A DNA stretch of 64,000 nucleotides from Saprospiraceae bacterium (lineage in GTDB: Bacteria > Bacteroidota > Bacteroidia > Chitinophagales > Saprospiraceae). The stretch lies in the NCBI GenBank assembly GCA_016714085.1, contig JADJNW010000001.1:124001-188000 (forward strand). Reading direction: 5' to 3'. Of this stretch, positions 62,790 to 64,000 are shown one piece after another (position 1 is the stretch's first letter; each line of letters begins with the position of its first letter). Both the position numbers and the translations under genes were made by a program. The notes beneath the pieces were generated by a model. That model searched no databases, was not told where the DNA came from, and saw nothing but the letters and a program-made list of their open reading frames with translations.

Positions 62790-64000
62790 TTACTTACGTA
62801 TTGCATTTGGTGGGTAGCCAAATTCTTCGGAAAAAGAGCGGGTAAAGTAGTTGGGATCGTTGAAGCCGACTTGGTAGGCAATTTCGGAGATATTCAAATC
62901 GGTGGTTTGCAGCAGTTCCACTGCGCGTTGCAGGCGGATGGTGCGGATAAATTGGGAAGGGGTTCTGCCAGTGAGCGCTCGGAGCTTGCGATTGACTTGG
63001 GTATTACTGCGATTCACGGCACGGCAGAGCTGCGCCACGCCCAGGTCGTCATCATCCAGATTTTCCTGTATCACCTTGACCAGCTTTTGCAGGAATAAAT
63101 CATCGAGGGACGGCGTGCGTTTGTCTAAGGCATTTTTTGCAAGAATACCCACCTTGGCATAATGATTTTGTAATGCCCGCCGAAGCCCGACCAGTTTTTC
63201 CAGTCGCACGAATAATTCTTCCTTGTGGAAGGGTTTGATGAGATAAGCGTCTGCGCCACCCCGGAGTCCTTCGATTCGATCCTCCACGCTTGCCTTCGCC
63301 GTCAATAAAATAATGGGAATATGGCTGGTACGTTCGTCGTTTTTCAGCGTTTGACACACTTCATAGCCGTCCTTCTCAGGCATCATAACATCGCTGATGA
63401 TAATGTCGGGAATCAATTCCAATGCTTTATCAATGCCTTCCTGCCCATTCCGAGCGGTTTCAATATGAAAATCCTTTTGGAGCAGGCTTTCGATGTAGGT
63501 AATCACATCCCGATTGTCTTCAATAATCAAAAGGAAAGGGTGTTCTTCGTCTTGGTTTATCACATTCCAAGCCAAGGAAAGCATTGAACCTTCAGCATGC
63601 AGCGAAGTTTTGTTTTTTTGTATGACAGCGCTCAAGTCTTTTTTTACGGTATCTTCTCTGCGTTTGATCGGCAATAGAATCAAAAAATCGGTGCCACTTC
63701 CCACTTCGCTTTCAACCGCAATCCTGCCACCCATCAATTCCACCAATTCTTTAGCCAAAGCTAAGCCGATACCCGTGCCAGAGAAAGTACGCTTGCTCGT
63801 GTTTGTATCTTCCACCTGATAAAACCGATCGAAGATATGTTCTAAATTTTCTTTGGAAATACCCACCCCGGTATCGCTAATTTTAATTTGCAACCACACT
63901 TTATGGCCTTGTTCGATTTCTCTAAGATGAAGAATAACTTTACCGCCTTCCGGTGTAAATTTGATGGCATTGGATAACAGATTATAAATGATATGCTGGA
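62790..64000 (-). CDS. Hybrid two-component kinase/regulator with AraC output (partial, 3' part)
   Basis: The gene runs off the right edge; about 403 C-terminal residues are visible and the frame stays open to the end. Order: HATPase (NLLSNAIKFTPEGGKV N-box, then GVGISKENLEHIFDRFYQ and GTGIGLALAKELVELMGG), a receiver domain (LLIIEDNRDVI, phosphoacceptor Asp in IIISDVMMPEKDG, Lys in LIKPFHKEE), and an AraC pair (DLGVAQLCRAVNRSNTQVNRKLR, and NISEIAYQVGFNDPNYFTRSFSEEFGYPPNAIR). This is the Bacteroidota hybrid two-component layout, in which one polypeptide senses, phosphorelays and regulates. The N-terminal sensor lies outside the window. Confidence 0.92.
   Translation of the reverse strand, partial: QHIIYNLLSNAIKFTPEGGKVILHLREIEQGHKVWLQIKISDTGVGISKENLEHIFDRFYQVEDTNTSKRTFSGTGIGLALAKELVELMGGRIAVESEVGSGTDFLILLPIKRREDTVKKDLSAVIQKNKTSLHAEGSMLSLAWNVINQDEEHPFLLIIEDNRDVITYIESLLQKDFHIETARNGQEGIDKALELIPDIIISDVMMPEKDGYEVCQTLKNDERTSHIPIILLTAKASVEDRIEGLRGGADAYLIKPFHKEELFVRLEKLVGLRRALQNHYAKVGILAKNALDKRTPSLDDLFLQKLVKVIQENLDDDDLGVAQLCRAVNRSNTQVNRKLRALTGRTPSQFIRTIRLQRAVELLQTTDLNISEIAYQVGFNDPNYFTRSFSEEFGYPPNAIRK

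Overview
The window looks like the chromosome of a Bacteroidota bacterium, most likely a Saprospiria- or Chitinophagia-like lineage. This is inferred from a type IX secretion plug protein, proteins with T9SS sorting tails and a choice-of-anchor V head, DUF6090 and DUF1015 proteins, a hybrid kinase with AraC output, and repeated Bacteroidota -7 promoter boxes (TAnnTTTG and TATATTCG). No rRNA, tRNA, phage, transposase or CRISPR array was seen, and most of the window is ordinary housekeeping and envelope biology.

Layout: 0-8.4 kb holds tadA, guaB, a 3-methyladenine glycosylase, the T9SS plug, and a TolC plus periplasmic adaptor pair without a pump permease. 8.4-16 kb holds a broken secreted sugar dehydrogenase, a bacilliredoxin, pdxH, an HD protein, and a paaE-TetR pair with a palindromic operator. 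16-21.7 kb holds a putative abortive-infection protein, a lipoprotein, a SIMPL gene with an internal deletion, map, a cupin, a membrane protein and an AraC regulator. 21.9-31.4 kb holds parC, a VapBC-like PIN toxin-antitoxin pair lying between two 73-bp direct repeats at the 5' end of an AddA/RecB-like helicase gene, TerB, a broken RidA and an M19 dipeptidase. 31.4-46 kb holds a serine hydrolase, a cytochrome c, a T9SS protein, AraC, a HEPN-MNT pair, small enzymes, DUF1015, metG, a PLP decarboxylase and an Ada-like repair protein. 46-64 kb holds a decayed gene, cydAB, an SDR, a DUF6090 gene between attC-like inverted repeats, threonine aldolase, a phosphohexomutase, pcm, a YceI-porin-YceI cluster, a PQQ/cytochrome lipoprotein dehydrogenase, and the 3' end of a hybrid two-component gene.

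Three themes cut across the window. First, about ten genes, including the essential metG and parC, are broken by one-base indels, many of them in homopolymers. This points to uncorrected long-read errors more than mass decay, and the corrected proteins are described. Second, many intergenic spacers contain locally repeated 8-17 nt words, often folded into hairpins; several loci share vocabulary although the arms differ in sequence. Third, TGAT-N4-ATCA (FNR/CRP-type) sites lie upstream of both cydAB and the YceI-porin cluster, including three phased copies at the latter, so respiration and this envelope cluster may share a regulator.

The most interesting candidates are the toxin-antitoxin cassette at the helicase start, the EAD11-AbiC-like protein, the attC-like DUF6090 cassette, the phased FNR-like array and the word-repeat intergenic elements.
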